Positions 18,010 to 27,129 of a stretch of 46,419 bases of DNA are shown here, in pieces. The notes under the pieces were generated by a model. That model saw nothing but the letters and a program-made list of their open reading frames with translations, was not told the origin of the DNA and did not search any database. The position numbers were made by a program, and so were the translations under genes. The stretch covers positions 1 through 46,419 of the forward strand of contig JAESUC010000043.1 of the NCBI GenBank assembly GCA_016763285.1, read 5' to 3'. Within the stretch, counting starts at the first letter, position 1. Every line of letters begins with the position of its first letter. Origin of the DNA: Pseudomonas sp. GTDB taxonomy: Bacteria > Pseudomonadota > Gammaproteobacteria > Pseudomonadales > Pseudomonadaceae.

Positions 18010-19368
18010 ATGGTGGCCGTTGGAAATGTGAACTGGATCAAAAAGACCCAGGACCGGATCGCCCGTCTGGCAGGTCAGACGATACGCGTGGGCGTAACCG
18101 GTCTGAGTGGCGCGGGCAAGACGACCTTCATTACCAGTCTGATCAATCAGCTGGAGAATCATCAGCGCGGGTTGCTGGCCCGGCGGTCACCCTTTGATCG
18201 CCTGGTGTCGGTACGCTGGCAACGCGACGGGGTAGCCAATCCCTTTCCCTACATCGAGGCGCTGGGTGCGCTGTCGGCCACGCCGGCACACTGGCCGTCG
18301 TCCACCGTCGATCTGGCTCGGGTCGTGATTGATCTGCAGTTCCGTCCCGATGGGCTGCTCAAGTCCCTGCAGGGGTCGCGGTCGGTACGCATAGAGTTGC
18401 TCGACTATCCCGGCGAGTGGTTGCTCGACCTGCCGCTGCTCGGGATGGGCTATGGCCAGTGGTGCGAACAGATGGCGTCCCTGCTGGAAAGCGAACCGCG
18501 CAGGTCCCTGGCTGGCGATCTGCGTGACAGGCTGGGGCGGATCGACCCGGGTGAGCCTTGCGATCCGGCACTGCTTGGCCAGTTGACGGCCGACTGGACG
18601 GCTTTCATGCGCGCTTGCCGCACCGAGGCGGGGCTGTCGCGTAATCAGCCAGGCCGTTTTCTGCTGCCTGGTAGCGGAATCGCCCCTGACATGCTGGCAT
18701 TCGTGCCGCTGCTGAGCGCCAATCGGTTCAGTGCAGGCGGCCAGGGCAGTTGGTGGGCCAAATGCGAGGAGCGGTTCAACTACTACCGTGATTTCGTCGT
18801 CAAGGGCTTCTACGATGAGCACTTCAGCCAGCTGGATCGGCAGATTCTGCTGGTCGATATGCTCGAACCCATGCAGGCCGGCCAGGCCGCGCTCAGGGAT
18901 CTCAAGCTCGCCCTGGAAGAGGTAATGGGCAGCTTTCGTTACGGACGCAACTCCGTGCTGCAGCGTCTGTTCAGTCCGCGCATCGGTCGCATGGCGATCT
19001 GTGCCACCAAGGTCGATCAGGTGGCCCCGGCGCAACAGCGCTCGGTACAACAGTGCCTGGAAGATCTGGTGACCGACAGCCTGTCGGACGTCCGCCATGG
19101 CGGCGTGGAGGTGCAGGGCTTTCCCCTGGCCGCGGTGCGCGCAGCTGACCAGCAGGGCGAGACCATGGTCGCCGGGCTGGTAGGCGAGACCGCCTACGTG
19201 CGGTACCAGCCTGTGACTGTGCCTTCCCATCTGCCGCTGGACCTTGAGTTTGCCGGTCCCAGGTTGCTCCATCTCAGACCGCCTGGGGGCTTGCATCGCA
19301 ATGAGCCGTTTCCGCACTTTCGCATGGATGAGCTGGCCGGCTGGATACTCGAGGGGCGTTACCCATGA
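18010..19368 (+). CDS. ycjX: YcjX family P-loop NTPase (DUF463)
   Basis: 452 aa. The Walker A motif GLSGAGKT is at about residues 32-39, a DYPGEW segment (Walker B-like) at about 132-137 and a nucleotide-base motif ATKVD at about 331-335. Structural work on the family shows a GTPase-like fold, and it is linked to stress (in E. coli next to the phage-shock genes); the cellular role is open. ATG 18010 follows GGGG at 17999-18002; TTG 17995 is also in frame. The stop overlaps the ycjF start as ATGA. Confidence 0.9.
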   Translation: MVAVGNVNWIKKTQDRIARLAGQTIRVGVTGLSGAGKTTFITSLINQLENHQRGLLARRSPFDRLVSVRWQRDGVANPFPYIEALGALSATPAHWPSSTVDLARVVIDLQFRPDGLLKSLQGSRSVRIELLDYPGEWLLDLPLLGMGYGQWCEQMASLLESEPRRSLAGDLRDRLGRIDPGEPCDPALLGQLTADWTAFMRACRTEAGLSRNQPGRFLLPGSGIAPDMLAFVPLLSANRFSAGGQGSWWAKCEERFNYYRDFVVKGFYDEHFSQLDRQILLVDMLEPMQAGQAALRDLKLALEEVMGSFRYGRNSVLQRLFSPRIGRMAICATKVDQVAPAQQRSVQQCLEDLVTDSLSDVRHGGVEVQGFPLAAVRAADQQGETMVAGLVGETAYVRYQPVTVPSHLPLDLEFAGPRLLHLRPPGGLHRNEPFPHFRMDELAGWILEGRYP

Positions 19369-20402
19369 AAACCGGTCGTGAGAAGCAGCAGGACGGACCT
19401 CGCATCCTCGAGACCTGGGAACCGGAGATCGGCGCTGAGCATCGGGATGCTCGCGTGCTCGAACAGATCGAGCACCATGCCCCTGCCGGGGGCGCTGAGC
19501 AGCCCATGCCCCCCGGCACCCTGAATGCGCCTGCGCTGAGTCCCTGGCCGCGACGCCTGGGCGGCCTGCTTCTGGCCGTGGTGCTGGGGGGCGCGGCAGT
19601 CGAATGGACCCAGTGGTCCCTGGCTGCCTGGGCCTGGCAGCCCCTGGCCGGCGCGCTCACCGGTGCGGTCGGACTTCTGGTTGCCGGAGCGGGCCTGCTC
19701 AGTTGGCGTGGCATACGTCAGCAGCGGCAGCGTCTGACCGCTCTGGAGCAGTTGCGCAAGGAAATGCGGACGGCCCTGCGCGAAGGTGACGAGCGGCTGG
19801 CCCTGGACTGGCTCGAGCGCCTGCAGAAGCTGCACGCCGATACACCGCTGGCAGAACGGATGAACAGCGCCTGCGCCGGACTCGACCAGTCCTACACCCC
19901 GGAGGAGATCAGCCGCAGGCTCAATGCCGAGTTCTATCAGCCTCTGGATGTGCTCGCGCGCCGGCTGATTCGCAGTGAATCGGTGGGCACCGGCATGCTG
20001 GTGGCCACCAGTCCCTGGGTGGCAGTTGATCTGCTGCTGGTGGTCTGGCGCAATATCCGGATGATGCAGCGGGTGGCGATCTGTTATGGCCTGCCCATCG
20101 GTCAGCTCGGGCGGTGGCGCCTGGCGCGGCATGTGCTGCGTAACATTGCCCTGGCCGGTGGCAGCGAGATGGCCATTGGTGCGCTCAGCGACAGTGTCCT
20201 GTCGGGCCTGATGGAAAAGCTGGCCGCACGGGTAGGGCAGGGGATCGGTATCGGGCTCTACAGTTCCCGGCTGGGACATTTCACCCTGGACCTGTGCCGT
20301 GCGGTGCCGCTGCCCGACAAGGGCGGACTGGCCGAAGACAATCGCGGTATCATTCAGGGCATCAGGGAACGATTGGGGCGAACACCGGATGACAGGCTAT
20401 AA
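19365..20402 (+). CDS. ycjF: YcjF family membrane protein (DUF697)
   Basis: 345 aa. A cytoplasmic charged N terminus (about 1-60), two membrane helices (about 68-85 and 92-115), a helical middle segment and a C-terminal DUF697 region (about 190-330, with TSPWVAVDLLLVVWRN and GLPIGQLGRWRLARHVL). The family pairs with YcjX across proteobacteria. The 4-nt overlap with ycjX and 14-nt overlap with the next gene point to one tightly coupled unit. Function unknown; joint action with YcjX at the inner membrane is inferred from linkage. Confidence 0.88.
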   Translation: MKTGREKQQDGPRILETWEPEIGAEHRDARVLEQIEHHAPAGGAEQPMPPGTLNAPALSPWPRRLGGLLLAVVLGGAAVEWTQWSLAAWAWQPLAGALTGAVGLLVAGAGLLSWRGIRQQRQRLTALEQLRKEMRTALREGDERLALDWLERLQKLHADTPLAERMNSACAGLDQSYTPEEISRRLNAEFYQPLDVLARRLIRSESVGTGMLVATSPWVAVDLLLVVWRNIRMMQRVAICYGLPIGQLGRWRLARHVLRNIALAGGSEMAIGALSDSVLSGLMEKLAARVGQGIGIGLYSSRLGHFTLDLCRAVPLPDKGGLAEDNRGIIQGIRERLGRTPDDRL

Positions 20403-21111
20403 ATCACGCAGGCGGTGGCTGTTCGAACGCTGGATGGATCAGCGTATGGCCGCGCTCGACCGCCGCTGGCAAAGGCTGAAGCAGCAATTGCTGCCCGCCG
20501 ACTGGGAGACCCGCACCGCGCGCGTTGGCCGTGTACCTGAGGGGGATTACGGTCAGTGGCAACCCCGGCCGGGATCCAGCAGCGCCGAGCTGGTACTGCT
20601 GCTGACCCAGGTACCTCTGCATCAGCGGCGCTGGCTGGCAACGCTACTCGATGCGCCCGCTGCGGGAGCCTGCTCCCTGGTGGAGGCTCTGGAGCGGTTG
20701 CAACTGGACTGGCGCAGCCAGATCGACCCGTTGCACAGTCACCGTGAATACGCCAGGCAACTGGCAATCCTGGCACATCGTCTGCAGCTGCCGGCGGTGG
20801 CAGAGACGGCTTATCTGGATAACGAGCGCCAGATATTCGCGGCGGTGGATGAGCTCCTGTTTACCTCCCTGCCCATGCGCCTGCGGGCAGAGTTGCTCAA
20901 ACGCTATACCCCCGGTGATGGCCACTACATGACCTGGTGGCACCAGCGTCTGCTGGCCCGTGCCGGCGAACCCGATCACCCGCTCGACAGCCTCGGCGCC
21001 CATGACTGGCCAGAAATGCCTCCGGCGTGGTTGGCCATTGGCTGGTTATGCGGGCTGCGCCTGATGAATACGCCGCCCGCCACGCAGGACCAGGCACCGG
21101 CTGAATCATGA
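20389..21111 (+). CDS. Hypothetical protein in the ycjXF operon
   Basis: 240 aa, not recognised. It starts at ATG 20389, 14 nt inside ycjF, so it is translationally coupled. The first 40 residues are very basic and Trp/Arg-rich (RRRWLFERWMDQRMAALDRRWQRLK), which suggests RNA, membrane or partner binding. The rest is Leu/Ala-rich and predicted helical, with no signal peptide or membrane helix and no catalytic motif I can name. Trp residues are frequent. Placement suggests it works with YcjX and YcjF. The reading frame is long, uninterrupted and uses codons like its neighbours, so it is a real gene. Confidence 0.8.
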   Translation: MTGYKSRRRWLFERWMDQRMAALDRRWQRLKQQLLPADWETRTARVGRVPEGDYGQWQPRPGSSSAELVLLLTQVPLHQRRWLATLLDAPAAGACSLVEALERLQLDWRSQIDPLHSHREYARQLAILAHRLQLPAVAETAYLDNERQIFAAVDELLFTSLPMRLRAELLKRYTPGDGHYMTWWHQRLLARAGEPDHPLDSLGAHDWPEMPPAWLAIGWLCGLRLMNTPPATQDQAPAES

Positions 21112-21148
21112 CGTGGCATATGGCAGCGCAATGATCGGTCCATGTGCT

Positions 21149-21176
21149 TTGCCCCGTCGTGCCCATCGCCTAACAT
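21149..21176 (+). promoter_or_regulatory. Candidate promoter of the thioesterase gene
   Basis: TTGCCC (21149-21154), a 16-bp spacer and TAACAT (21171-21176), each matching four of six consensus bases. Start would be about 21 nt before the ATG. Confidence 0.3.
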
Positions 21177-21203
21177 GTCGGGTCCTTTGATCACGGGATT
21201 GTA

Positions 21204-22001
21204 ATGATGACATTTGCTGAACTCCTTTCTGCCCTGGCCGACTCCCCCCGGCAGGAAGTCACTATTCCCGCCCACTGGGCGCAGGGCCGCGCGGCCTATG
21301 GTGGTCTGGTCGCGGCCTTGGTGTACCAGGGCATGCGTGCGCTGGTTCCCGCCGACAGGCCCGTGCGTTCCCTGGCAATTACCTTCGTCGGGCCGGTTGC
21401 GCCCGGGGAGCCCATGCAGGTCGAAGCGCAGGTCCTGCGCGAAGGCAAGGCAGTCACTCAGATGCTGGGAATGGCAAGACAGAACGGCCAGATCATGTGT
21501 ATTGTGCAAGGAAGCTTTGGCGCCTCGCGGGAATCCGTGGTGTCCCTGCCGAGCGAGCCGGCACCCCAGGTCAAACCGGTCAGTGACTGCATCGAGATGC
21601 CTTATGTCGAGGGGCTCAATCCGGTTTTTCTGCAGCACTTTGCCGTGCGCTGGGCGGTGGGTGATTTGCCGTTCACCAATAGCAAGAAACGCGAGATGGG
21701 CGGCTGGATGCGCTTTCGCGAGGATGAAGGCAGCATCCATGAAGCCCATATTCTGGGGTTGGTGGACGTCTGGCCTCCGGCGGTACTGCCGCATCTCAAG
21801 CATCGGGCGCCGGCCAGTTCGCTGACCTGGACAATCGAATTCGTGCAGCCACAGCCGGAGCTGGGCAATACCGACTGGCTGCTTTATCGGGCCAGCATCG
21901 ATCATGCGCGCGATGGCTATGGGCACACATCGGCAATGGTATGGCGCGAGGATGGAACCCTCGTGGCAATCAGCAGGCAAACAGTCACCGTGTTTGGCTA
22001 G
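21204..22001 (+). CDS. Acyl-CoA thioesterase family protein (double hotdog)
   Basis: 265 aa, the length of two hotdog folds in one chain as in TesB-like enzymes. The N-terminal half shows AYGGLVAALVYQGM and RSLAITFVGPVAPGEP followed by VEAQVLREGKAVTQ; the C-terminal half has the hotdog strand pattern SLTWTIEFVQP and ASIDHARDGYGHTSAMVWREDGTLVAIS. Expected to hydrolyse acyl-CoA thioesters in the cytosol; substrate not predictable. A second ATG one codon downstream is an equally good start. It precedes the GGDEF/EAL gene by 48 nt on the same strand. Confidence 0.82.
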   Translation: MMTFAELLSALADSPRQEVTIPAHWAQGRAAYGGLVAALVYQGMRALVPADRPVRSLAITFVGPVAPGEPMQVEAQVLREGKAVTQMLGMARQNGQIMCIVQGSFGASRESVVSLPSEPAPQVKPVSDCIEMPYVEGLNPVFLQHFAVRWAVGDLPFTNSKKREMGGWMRFREDEGSIHEAHILGLVDVWPPAVLPHLKHRAPASSLTWTIEFVQPQPELGNTDWLLYRASIDHARDGYGHTSAMVWREDGTLVAISRQTVTVFG

Positions 22002-22049
22002 AACACCAGTCGCACCGCCAGGGCTGGACAACTATGGATGGAGCAGCCG

Positions 22050-25000
22050 ATGACTCTGACAGGATCGTTGCGCAAATCAGTTCTCGCCCTCCTGGCAGGC
22101 CTGGCGTGCATGGTCGCGGCCACGATTGTGCTCCTGCAGGAGTCGCTACTGGCGGACCTCTGGCCAGCGCTATTATTCCTGGTTACGGCCAGCGGGCTGT
22201 CCGTATTCGCCTGGTCCATCCAGCGGCGGCATGCCAGCAGCTTGGAGCAGGACGTTTCGCGCACCCTTGAGCGCAATCGCCAGATCATGTCGACGATCAA
22301 CGATGTGGTCTTTCGCGCTGATTTCTTCGGGCGTCTGGTCTATGTCAACGAGGCCTGGCTCCAGGTGGCGGGCAAGGATGCCCGCTCGGTTCTGGGTTCG
22401 TCCATCCTCGAGCACCTGCACGCCGATGACTGCCCCTTGCTGGAAGCCTATCTGCTACGGGTGCGCAATGCAGAAACGCACACCTTGCAGGCCAATCTGC
22501 GCCTGCGCCGGCCTGACGGCCGCTACCACTGGTGCCGGCTGACCGCCCGACCCTACACCACGGTTGAAAGTGGAGAGGTGGTAATCGGTACGCTCAACGA
22601 TATCCAGCAGCAACAGGAGCACATGCGGATCCAGTCAGCCCGCATGAGCGTGCTTGATGGTCTGTTGGGTGACGCGGGTATGCAGGACCTGGCCAATCGA
22701 CTGATTCACGAGTGGGAAGCCCTGCAAAGCGGTCAGCAGGCGATGATCGTGCTCGCCGGTGAGACCGACGGGCGTTTGCATCCTCTGGCTGCACCGAGCC
22801 TCCACGCCAGTTTCGTTCAGTTGCTAGACGGGGCCATGCCGGGCGTTGACGCTGAGCCGGGGCCGGCGCGCATGTATAGCGACAGGCCCGTGTTTGTGGC
22901 CGATGTGGCTGCAGATGGAAACTGGAAGGCTCACCAGGAGGTGGCCCGCCAGTGCGCCACGCTTGCCTGTTGGGTGGTCCCGTTCACCGGCGCGGATGAG
23001 TCGGTGCTTGGCTGGTTCGCGGTGCATGCAGGCCAGCCTGGCGAGCCGACCGCCCGTGATGTGCAACTGCTCGAGGAGTTTGCGCGGCTGGCGGCCCTGG
23101 TGGTGCAGAAGTCGCGCCTGGCCCAGGAGCGCGAGGCCAGCGAACGGCGATTCGTCGCCATATACGAGCACGCCGCTGTGGGCGTCCTGCTGGTATCAAC
23201 CTCGGGGGCCTTTATCAGTGCCAACCCCAGTTACTACAAACGCTCCGGCTATACCGCCGACGACCTCAGGCGCATTACGCCGCGGGGCACGCTCTACAGT
23301 CAGGATCGGCCGTTGATCGAAGGCAGGTTGCGTGAACTGCTGGACGGTACGCAGGACAAGTTCTCGCTGGAAGCCCGTTATATCCGACGAGATGGCGAGC
23401 TGGCCTGGATCAACCTGATGGTCACCCTGGTCCGGGATGCCGCTGCGGTGGCGCAGTACTACGTCATGATCGTGGAAGACATAACCGAGCGTAAAAGGCA
23501 GGAGCAGGCGCTGAAGGAAGCGGCAGCCATGTTCGAGAGCAGCCGCGAGGGGATGATGGTGCTCAATGAGCAGTTCCGCATCATCAATCACAACCCGGCC
23601 TTCAGTATCATCACCGGTCTTAAGGCGGGGCGCGCGATAGGTCAGCGACCGGTGGTGCGCAGCCGGTTGCACAGCCGGCAGGCTCTGGCCCGTCGGGTGC
23701 TGAGCGAGCTCCGCAGCGAAGGCTATTGGCAGGGTGAGGTGCTGATAGATCGGCATGGCGAGGCAGGGGTTCCCCTGTGGGTCACGGCCACCGCGGTGAG
23801 TGATGAACAGGGCCGGGTCGCCCGCTATATGGTCATGTTCAGCGATCTCAGTGGCCTGCGGCGCAGTCAGGAGCAGTTGCAGTACATTGCCCATTTCGAC
23901 AGCCTCACCGGTTTGCCCAATCGCAATCAGGCCATGCTGCGCCTGGAGCAGGGGTTGCTGCAGGCCCAGCATGACAAGGGGGCGGTAGCCGTCCTGTTTA
24001 TCGACCTTGACCGATTCAAGCTGATCAACGACAGCCTCGGCCACGCTGTGGGGGATCAGGTGCTGCGCCAGGCGGGAAGCCGACTGAGCGCGTGTTGTCC
24101 CGCTGACGACACCCTGGCCAGGCTCGGCGGTGACGAGTTCCTGATGATTGTTCTGGGAGAGCGCGCCGGCGCTGCGGCGGTTCGCCGTATTGGCGAGCAG
24201 ATCTGCGATGCCATGCGTGCCCCGGTGATTCTGGACAGCGGCAGGGAGATCTATATCGGCGCCAGCGTCGGCTTTGCCTGCTACCCCGATGATGGCCGGA
24301 CCGCAGCGGATCTGGTGCGTAACGCCGATGCGGCAATGGATACGGCCAAGGCGACCGGACGCGACCAGGTCTGCGGGTACGAGCGTGCCATGACCGAAGA
24401 GGCGAGTGCCCGTTTCGAGATGGAACGGGGGCTGCGCAAGGCGTTGGAGAACGATGAGCTGGAGCTGCACTACCAGCCCATCCTCGATGTCGCTACCCGA
24501 CGCGCCATGGGCATGGAGGCGCTGGTGCGCTGGCGCCATCCCGAGATGGGTCTGATCCCACCGGACCGTTTCATACCGCTGGCCGAGCAGAGTGGGCTGA
24601 TCGTGCAGGTCGGGCACTGGGTGCTGAACGAGGCTTGCCGTCAGCTGGCCCTGTGGCAGCGCCAGGGGCTTGCGCCGGGCCGGGTCGCGGTCAATCTGTC
24701 ACCGCGCCAGTTCGTGCATCTGGATGTGGTCGAGCTGGTTCGCTCGGCCCTGGAGAGCAGCGGCCTGGAAGCCGCGTACCTGGAACTGGAGATTACCGAG
24801 GGTGCGCTGATGACCAGCGCCCACAAGGGCGAGCAGACCCTGCATCAACTCAAGAAGCTTGGCGTGGGGCTGGTCATAGACGATTTCGGTACGGGATATT
24901 CCTCCCTGGCCTACCTGCGGCGCTTCCCGCTGGACAAGCTCAAGATCGACAAGAGCTTTCTGGCCGGCGTACCCGATCGCGACGAGGATAATCAGTTGGT

Positions 25001-25184
25001 CACCACCATTCTCGATCTGGCGGCCAACATGCATCTGAACGTGGTAGCGGAGGGCGTGGAGACCGAGGCGCAATGGCAGTTTCTGCAGGAACGCGGCTGC
25101 GGCGCCTGCCAGGGTTATCTGTTTTCCCGGGCGTTGCCGGCCAGCGAATTCATCGCCTGGCTGGCGCAGCAGCCAGGCGTCTGA
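22050..25184 (+). CDS. PAS-GAF-PAS-PAS-GGDEF-EAL cyclic-di-GMP signalling protein
   Basis: 1044 aa. Two N-terminal membrane helices (about 10-30 and 35-56), PAS 1 (about 70-190), a GAF-like region (about 195-360), PAS 2 (about 370-490), PAS 3 (about 495-610), GGDEF (about 620-775) and EAL (about 790-1040). The GGDEF signature ARLGGDEF is intact, but the inhibitory RxxD site is replaced by PADD, so product feedback is not expected. The EAL domain has MEALVRW, NLSPRQF, ELEITEGAL, IDDFGTGYSSL, KIDKSF and EGVETEAQ, all residues expected for an active c-di-GMP phosphodiesterase. ATG 22050 has GGAG six bases upstream; ATG 22038 is an alternative. The stop abuts the stop of convergent cmoB. Confidence 0.92.
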   Translation: MTLTGSLRKSVLALLAGLACMVAATIVLLQESLLADLWPALLFLVTASGLSVFAWSIQRRHASSLEQDVSRTLERNRQIMSTINDVVFRADFFGRLVYVNEAWLQVAGKDARSVLGSSILEHLHADDCPLLEAYLLRVRNAETHTLQANLRLRRPDGRYHWCRLTARPYTTVESGEVVIGTLNDIQQQQEHMRIQSARMSVLDGLLGDAGMQDLANRLIHEWEALQSGQQAMIVLAGETDGRLHPLAAPSLHASFVQLLDGAMPGVDAEPGPARMYSDRPVFVADVAADGNWKAHQEVARQCATLACWVVPFTGADESVLGWFAVHAGQPGEPTARDVQLLEEFARLAALVVQKSRLAQEREASERRFVAIYEHAAVGVLLVSTSGAFISANPSYYKRSGYTADDLRRITPRGTLYSQDRPLIEGRLRELLDGTQDKFSLEARYIRRDGELAWINLMVTLVRDAAAVAQYYVMIVEDITERKRQEQALKEAAAMFESSREGMMVLNEQFRIINHNPAFSIITGLKAGRAIGQRPVVRSRLHSRQALARRVLSELRSEGYWQGEVLIDRHGEAGVPLWVTATAVSDEQGRVARYMVMFSDLSGLRRSQEQLQYIAHFDSLTGLPNRNQAMLRLEQGLLQAQHDKGAVAVLFIDLDRFKLINDSLGHAVGDQVLRQAGSRLSACCPADDTLARLGGDEFLMIVLGERAGAAAVRRIGEQICDAMRAPVILDSGREIYIGASVGFACYPDDGRTAADLVRNADAAMDTAKATGRDQVCGYERAMTEEASARFEMERGLRKALENDELELHYQPILDVATRRAMGMEALVRWRHPEMGLIPPDRFIPLAEQSGLIVQVGHWVLNEACRQLALWQRQGLAPGRVAVNLSPRQFVHLDVVELVRSALESSGLEAAYLELEITEGALMTSAHKGEQTLHQLKKLGVGLVIDDFGTGYSSLAYLRRFPLDKLKIDKSFLAGVPDRDEDNQLVTTILDLAANMHLNVVAEGVETEAQWQFLQERGCGACQGYLFSRALPASEFIAWLAQQPGV

Positions 25185-26153
25185 TCAGGGTTTGCGCGCG
25201 GTGAGGGTCGCGCGCAGGGGGGCAGGGTGACCCTCGACCGTCAGGTGCGGGTTCTCCGGATCAAGAAAGTCCGGGAGCGACTGGAAGCGCATCCAGTCGG
25301 TACTGCGCTGCTCCTGCATGGACGTCTGGTTCACATCGATGCAGCGCACATCGATAAAGCCACTGCGGCGCAGCAGGCGTTCCAGCATGGCTACCGAGGG
25401 GAGAAACCAGACGTTGCGCATCTGCGCATATCGATCTTCCGGCAGCAGACAGGTATCGGCGTCCCCCTCCACGACCAGTGTTTCCAGAACCAGTTCACCG
25501 CCCGCGCGCAGACAGCCCTTGAGCTGCAGCAGGTGATCCACCGGCGAGCGGCGATGGTAGAGCACGCCCATGGAGAAGACCGTGTCAAACCCGCCGGTGG
25601 GTTCCGGCAATTGCTCCAGGGTGAACGGCAACTGCCACACCGGCGAGTCAGGGATGTACTTTTTTATAGAAAGAAACTGTTTGTAGAACAAAAGGTTGGG
25701 GTCTATACCTACGACTGTTTCTGCACCGGAGCCCCACATGCGCCACATGTGATAACCGTTGCCACAGCCCACATCCAGGACGGTTCGGCCGCGCAGATCC
25801 AGTTGCGCGGAGACCCGCTCCCATTTCCAGTCGGAGCGCCACTCGCAATCGATGGTCAGTCCGAAGAGTTCGAATGGGCCCTTGCGCCAGGGCTGCAATG
25901 CGCGCAGCCCCTGTTCAAGGCTGTCCCGGTCGGGCTGGCAGAGTTCTGCGGCACTGCCTATGCGCACGGCATCGCGCACCTCGATGGCGGCGGGGGCAGT
26001 ATCGGGCAGCCTCTGCACCGCCGCCTGCCATCGATCCAGATCCCCGTGGTTGACGTCAGCCAGTCGCGCCTCCAGCGCCGCAGGAAGATCATCAAGCCAG
26101 TGAGCCAGGCTGGTAGCAGCCAGATGTTGATACAAGGAGGTGTAGTCGATCAC
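25185..26153 (-). CDS. cmoB: tRNA U34 carboxymethyltransferase CmoB
   Basis: 322 aa, against 323 in E. coli. Uses carboxy-S-adenosylmethionine made by CmoA to convert 5-hydroxyuridine 34 to 5-oxyacetyluridine in tRNA wobble positions. The SAM-type fold is marked by [17 protein letters not shown] (about residues 123-139), with [21 protein letters not shown] before it. The start is GTG at 26153, giving the family N terminus MIDYTSLYQ; the open frame upstream is the cmoA end. The GTGA overlap with the cmoA stop shows coupling. Confidence 0.94.
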   Translation of the reverse strand: MIDYTSLYQHLAATSLAHWLDDLPAALEARLADVNHGDLDRWQAAVQRLPDTAPAAIEVRDAVRIGSAAELCQPDRDSLEQGLRALQPWRKGPFELFGLTIDCEWRSDWKWERVSAQLDLRGRTVLDVGCGNGYHMWRMWGSGAETVVGIDPNLLFYKQFLSIKKYIPDSPVWQLPFTLEQLPEPTGGFDTVFSMGVLYHRRSPVDHLLQLKGCLRAGGELVLETLVVEGDADTCLLPEDRYAQMRNVWFLPSVAMLERLLRRSGFIDVRCIDVNQTSMQEQRSTDWMRFQSLPDFLDPENPHLTVEGHPAPLRATLTARKP

Positions 26154-26890
26154 TTGTGCGCCATCATCGAGCAGAAATTCAGGGACTGGAACCAGCTGTG
26201 ACTGTGACTGAAGCCGGCCTGGCACAGCCTGTCTACATGGGTCTCCAGGGTGTCGGGCAGCATCACCTTTTCTATGGCGCTGCGCTTCTGGGCGATTTCC
26301 AGCTCGCTGTAACCGTTCGCCCGCTTGAACGCATAATGCATGGTTTCCAGGCTGTGCTGCGTGCGCGGGTCGGCAAAGGCCAGCTTTTCGGAGAGGATCA
26401 GCAGTCCGCCGGGCACCAGGGCCTGCTGGATCGCTGACAGCAGATCAAGGCGCTGCCCGGGCGTGATGAACTGGAGCGTGAAATTGAGCACCACCACTGA
26501 GCAGGGCTGCAGCGGGAACCGGGTGATGTCGCCCTCGAGCACCTCCACAGGCGTCAGTTCCTCGACCATTGCATCCTGGGCCCGCAGGTATTCGCCGCAG
26601 CGTTCCACCATCGGTGCGGAATTGTCCACGGCAATGATCCTGCAACCCGAGGCACGCACATGCCGCCGCATGGACTGGGTTGCTGCACCCAGGGAGCAGC
26701 CCAGATCGTAGATCAGGGTGTCCGGTCTGGCATATTGTCCGGCGATCAGACCGGTGGTTTCGACAATCGTCGGATAGCCCGGAACCGATCTTTTGATCAT
26801 GTCGGGGAACACCCGGACAACTTCGGCGTCGAATGCAAAGTCGCCGATCTGTGCCAGGGGCTCTGCAAATAGCTTGTCTCTGTCGGTCAT
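26150..26890 (-). CDS. cmoA: Carboxy-S-adenosyl-L-methionine synthase CmoA
   Basis: 246 aa, against 247 in E. coli. Converts SAM and prephenate to carboxy-SAM, the donor used by CmoB. The SAM-binding motif [16 protein letters not shown] is at about residues 58-73, and [15 protein letters not shown] (about 29-43) is a family signature. ATG 26890 gives the family N terminus MTDRDKLF; an upstream ATG adds 11 residues not seen in relatives. A perfect 9-bp inverted repeat abuts the start codon. cmoA is the first gene of the cmoAB pair. Confidence 0.95.
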   Translation of the reverse strand: MTDRDKLFAEPLAQIGDFAFDAEVVRVFPDMIKRSVPGYPTIVETTGLIAGQYARPDTLIYDLGCSLGAATQSMRRHVRASGCRIIAVDNSAPMVERCGEYLRAQDAMVEELTPVEVLEGDITRFPLQPCSVVVLNFTLQFITPGQRLDLLSAIQQALVPGGLLILSEKLAFADPRTQHSLETMHYAFKRANGYSELEIAQKRSAIEKVMLPDTLETHVDRLCQAGFSHSHSWFQSLNFCSMMAHK

Positions 26891-26922
26891 TGCCTGTTTC
26901 CAACCGGGCCGAAAAACAGGCA
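26891..26922 (-). promoter_or_regulatory. Inverted repeat abutting the cmoA start codon
   Basis: TGCCTGTTT (26891-26899) and AAACAGGCA (26914-26922) are perfect 9-bp complements around a 14-base centre. On the cmoA message the second arm would end exactly at the ATG and include the presumed ribosome-binding region. If transcription starts from the nearby candidate promoter (about 26915) the first arm would be only partly transcribed, so it may act as a DNA site instead. Confidence 0.4.
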
Positions 26923-26950
26923 TATTACCGCAAGTAGCTGCACTTGACAG
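26922..26950 (-). promoter_or_regulatory. Candidate promoter of cmoAB
   Basis: On the - strand, CTGTCA (26950-26945), a 17-bp spacer and TAATAT (26927-26922). The -10 overlaps one arm of the inverted repeat before cmoA. Start would be near 26915. Confidence 0.4.
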
Positions 26951-27025
26951 TTTGTCGCCTCGACTGCTTCACTGCATCAGCTGATGGCACCCTGCCATGC
27001 TTGAAACAGGCACCCGGGGTCAAAA

Positions 27026-27063
27026 TGTGTCATGCCAATGACGCATGGAGTCAATTGCGTCAT
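27026..27063. repeat. Three TGYGTCAT elements upstream of the fimV paralogue
   Basis: TGTGTCAT at 27026-27033, TGCGTCAT on the - strand at 27038-27045, and TGCGTCAT at 27056-27063. The first two form an inverted repeat (ATGTGTCAT, GCCA, ATGACGCAT), and the first and third are direct repeats exactly 30 bp apart, about three helical turns. They lie about 60 bp upstream of the candidate -10, in a position suited to an activator. Confidence 0.45.
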
Positions 27064-27120
27064 CAATGCGGTTTTTTTGACTTTTCAGGGTGTTTTGCTG
27101 TTCGTTTAAGTCTCGAGGGG

Positions 27121-27129
27121 TGGCATACT
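27121..27129 (+). promoter_or_regulatory. Candidate extended -10 promoter of the fimV paralogue
   Basis: TGGCATACT fits an extended -10 (TG, one base, CATACT). The -35 at 17 bp, TTCGTT, is poor. Start near 27136 would leave a leader of about 100 nt. Confidence 0.3.

Noticed and set aside
17929-18162. N-terminal extension of the TM2 protein
   Set aside because: Overlaps the ycjX start and its upstream region, and the added residues are not membrane-like.
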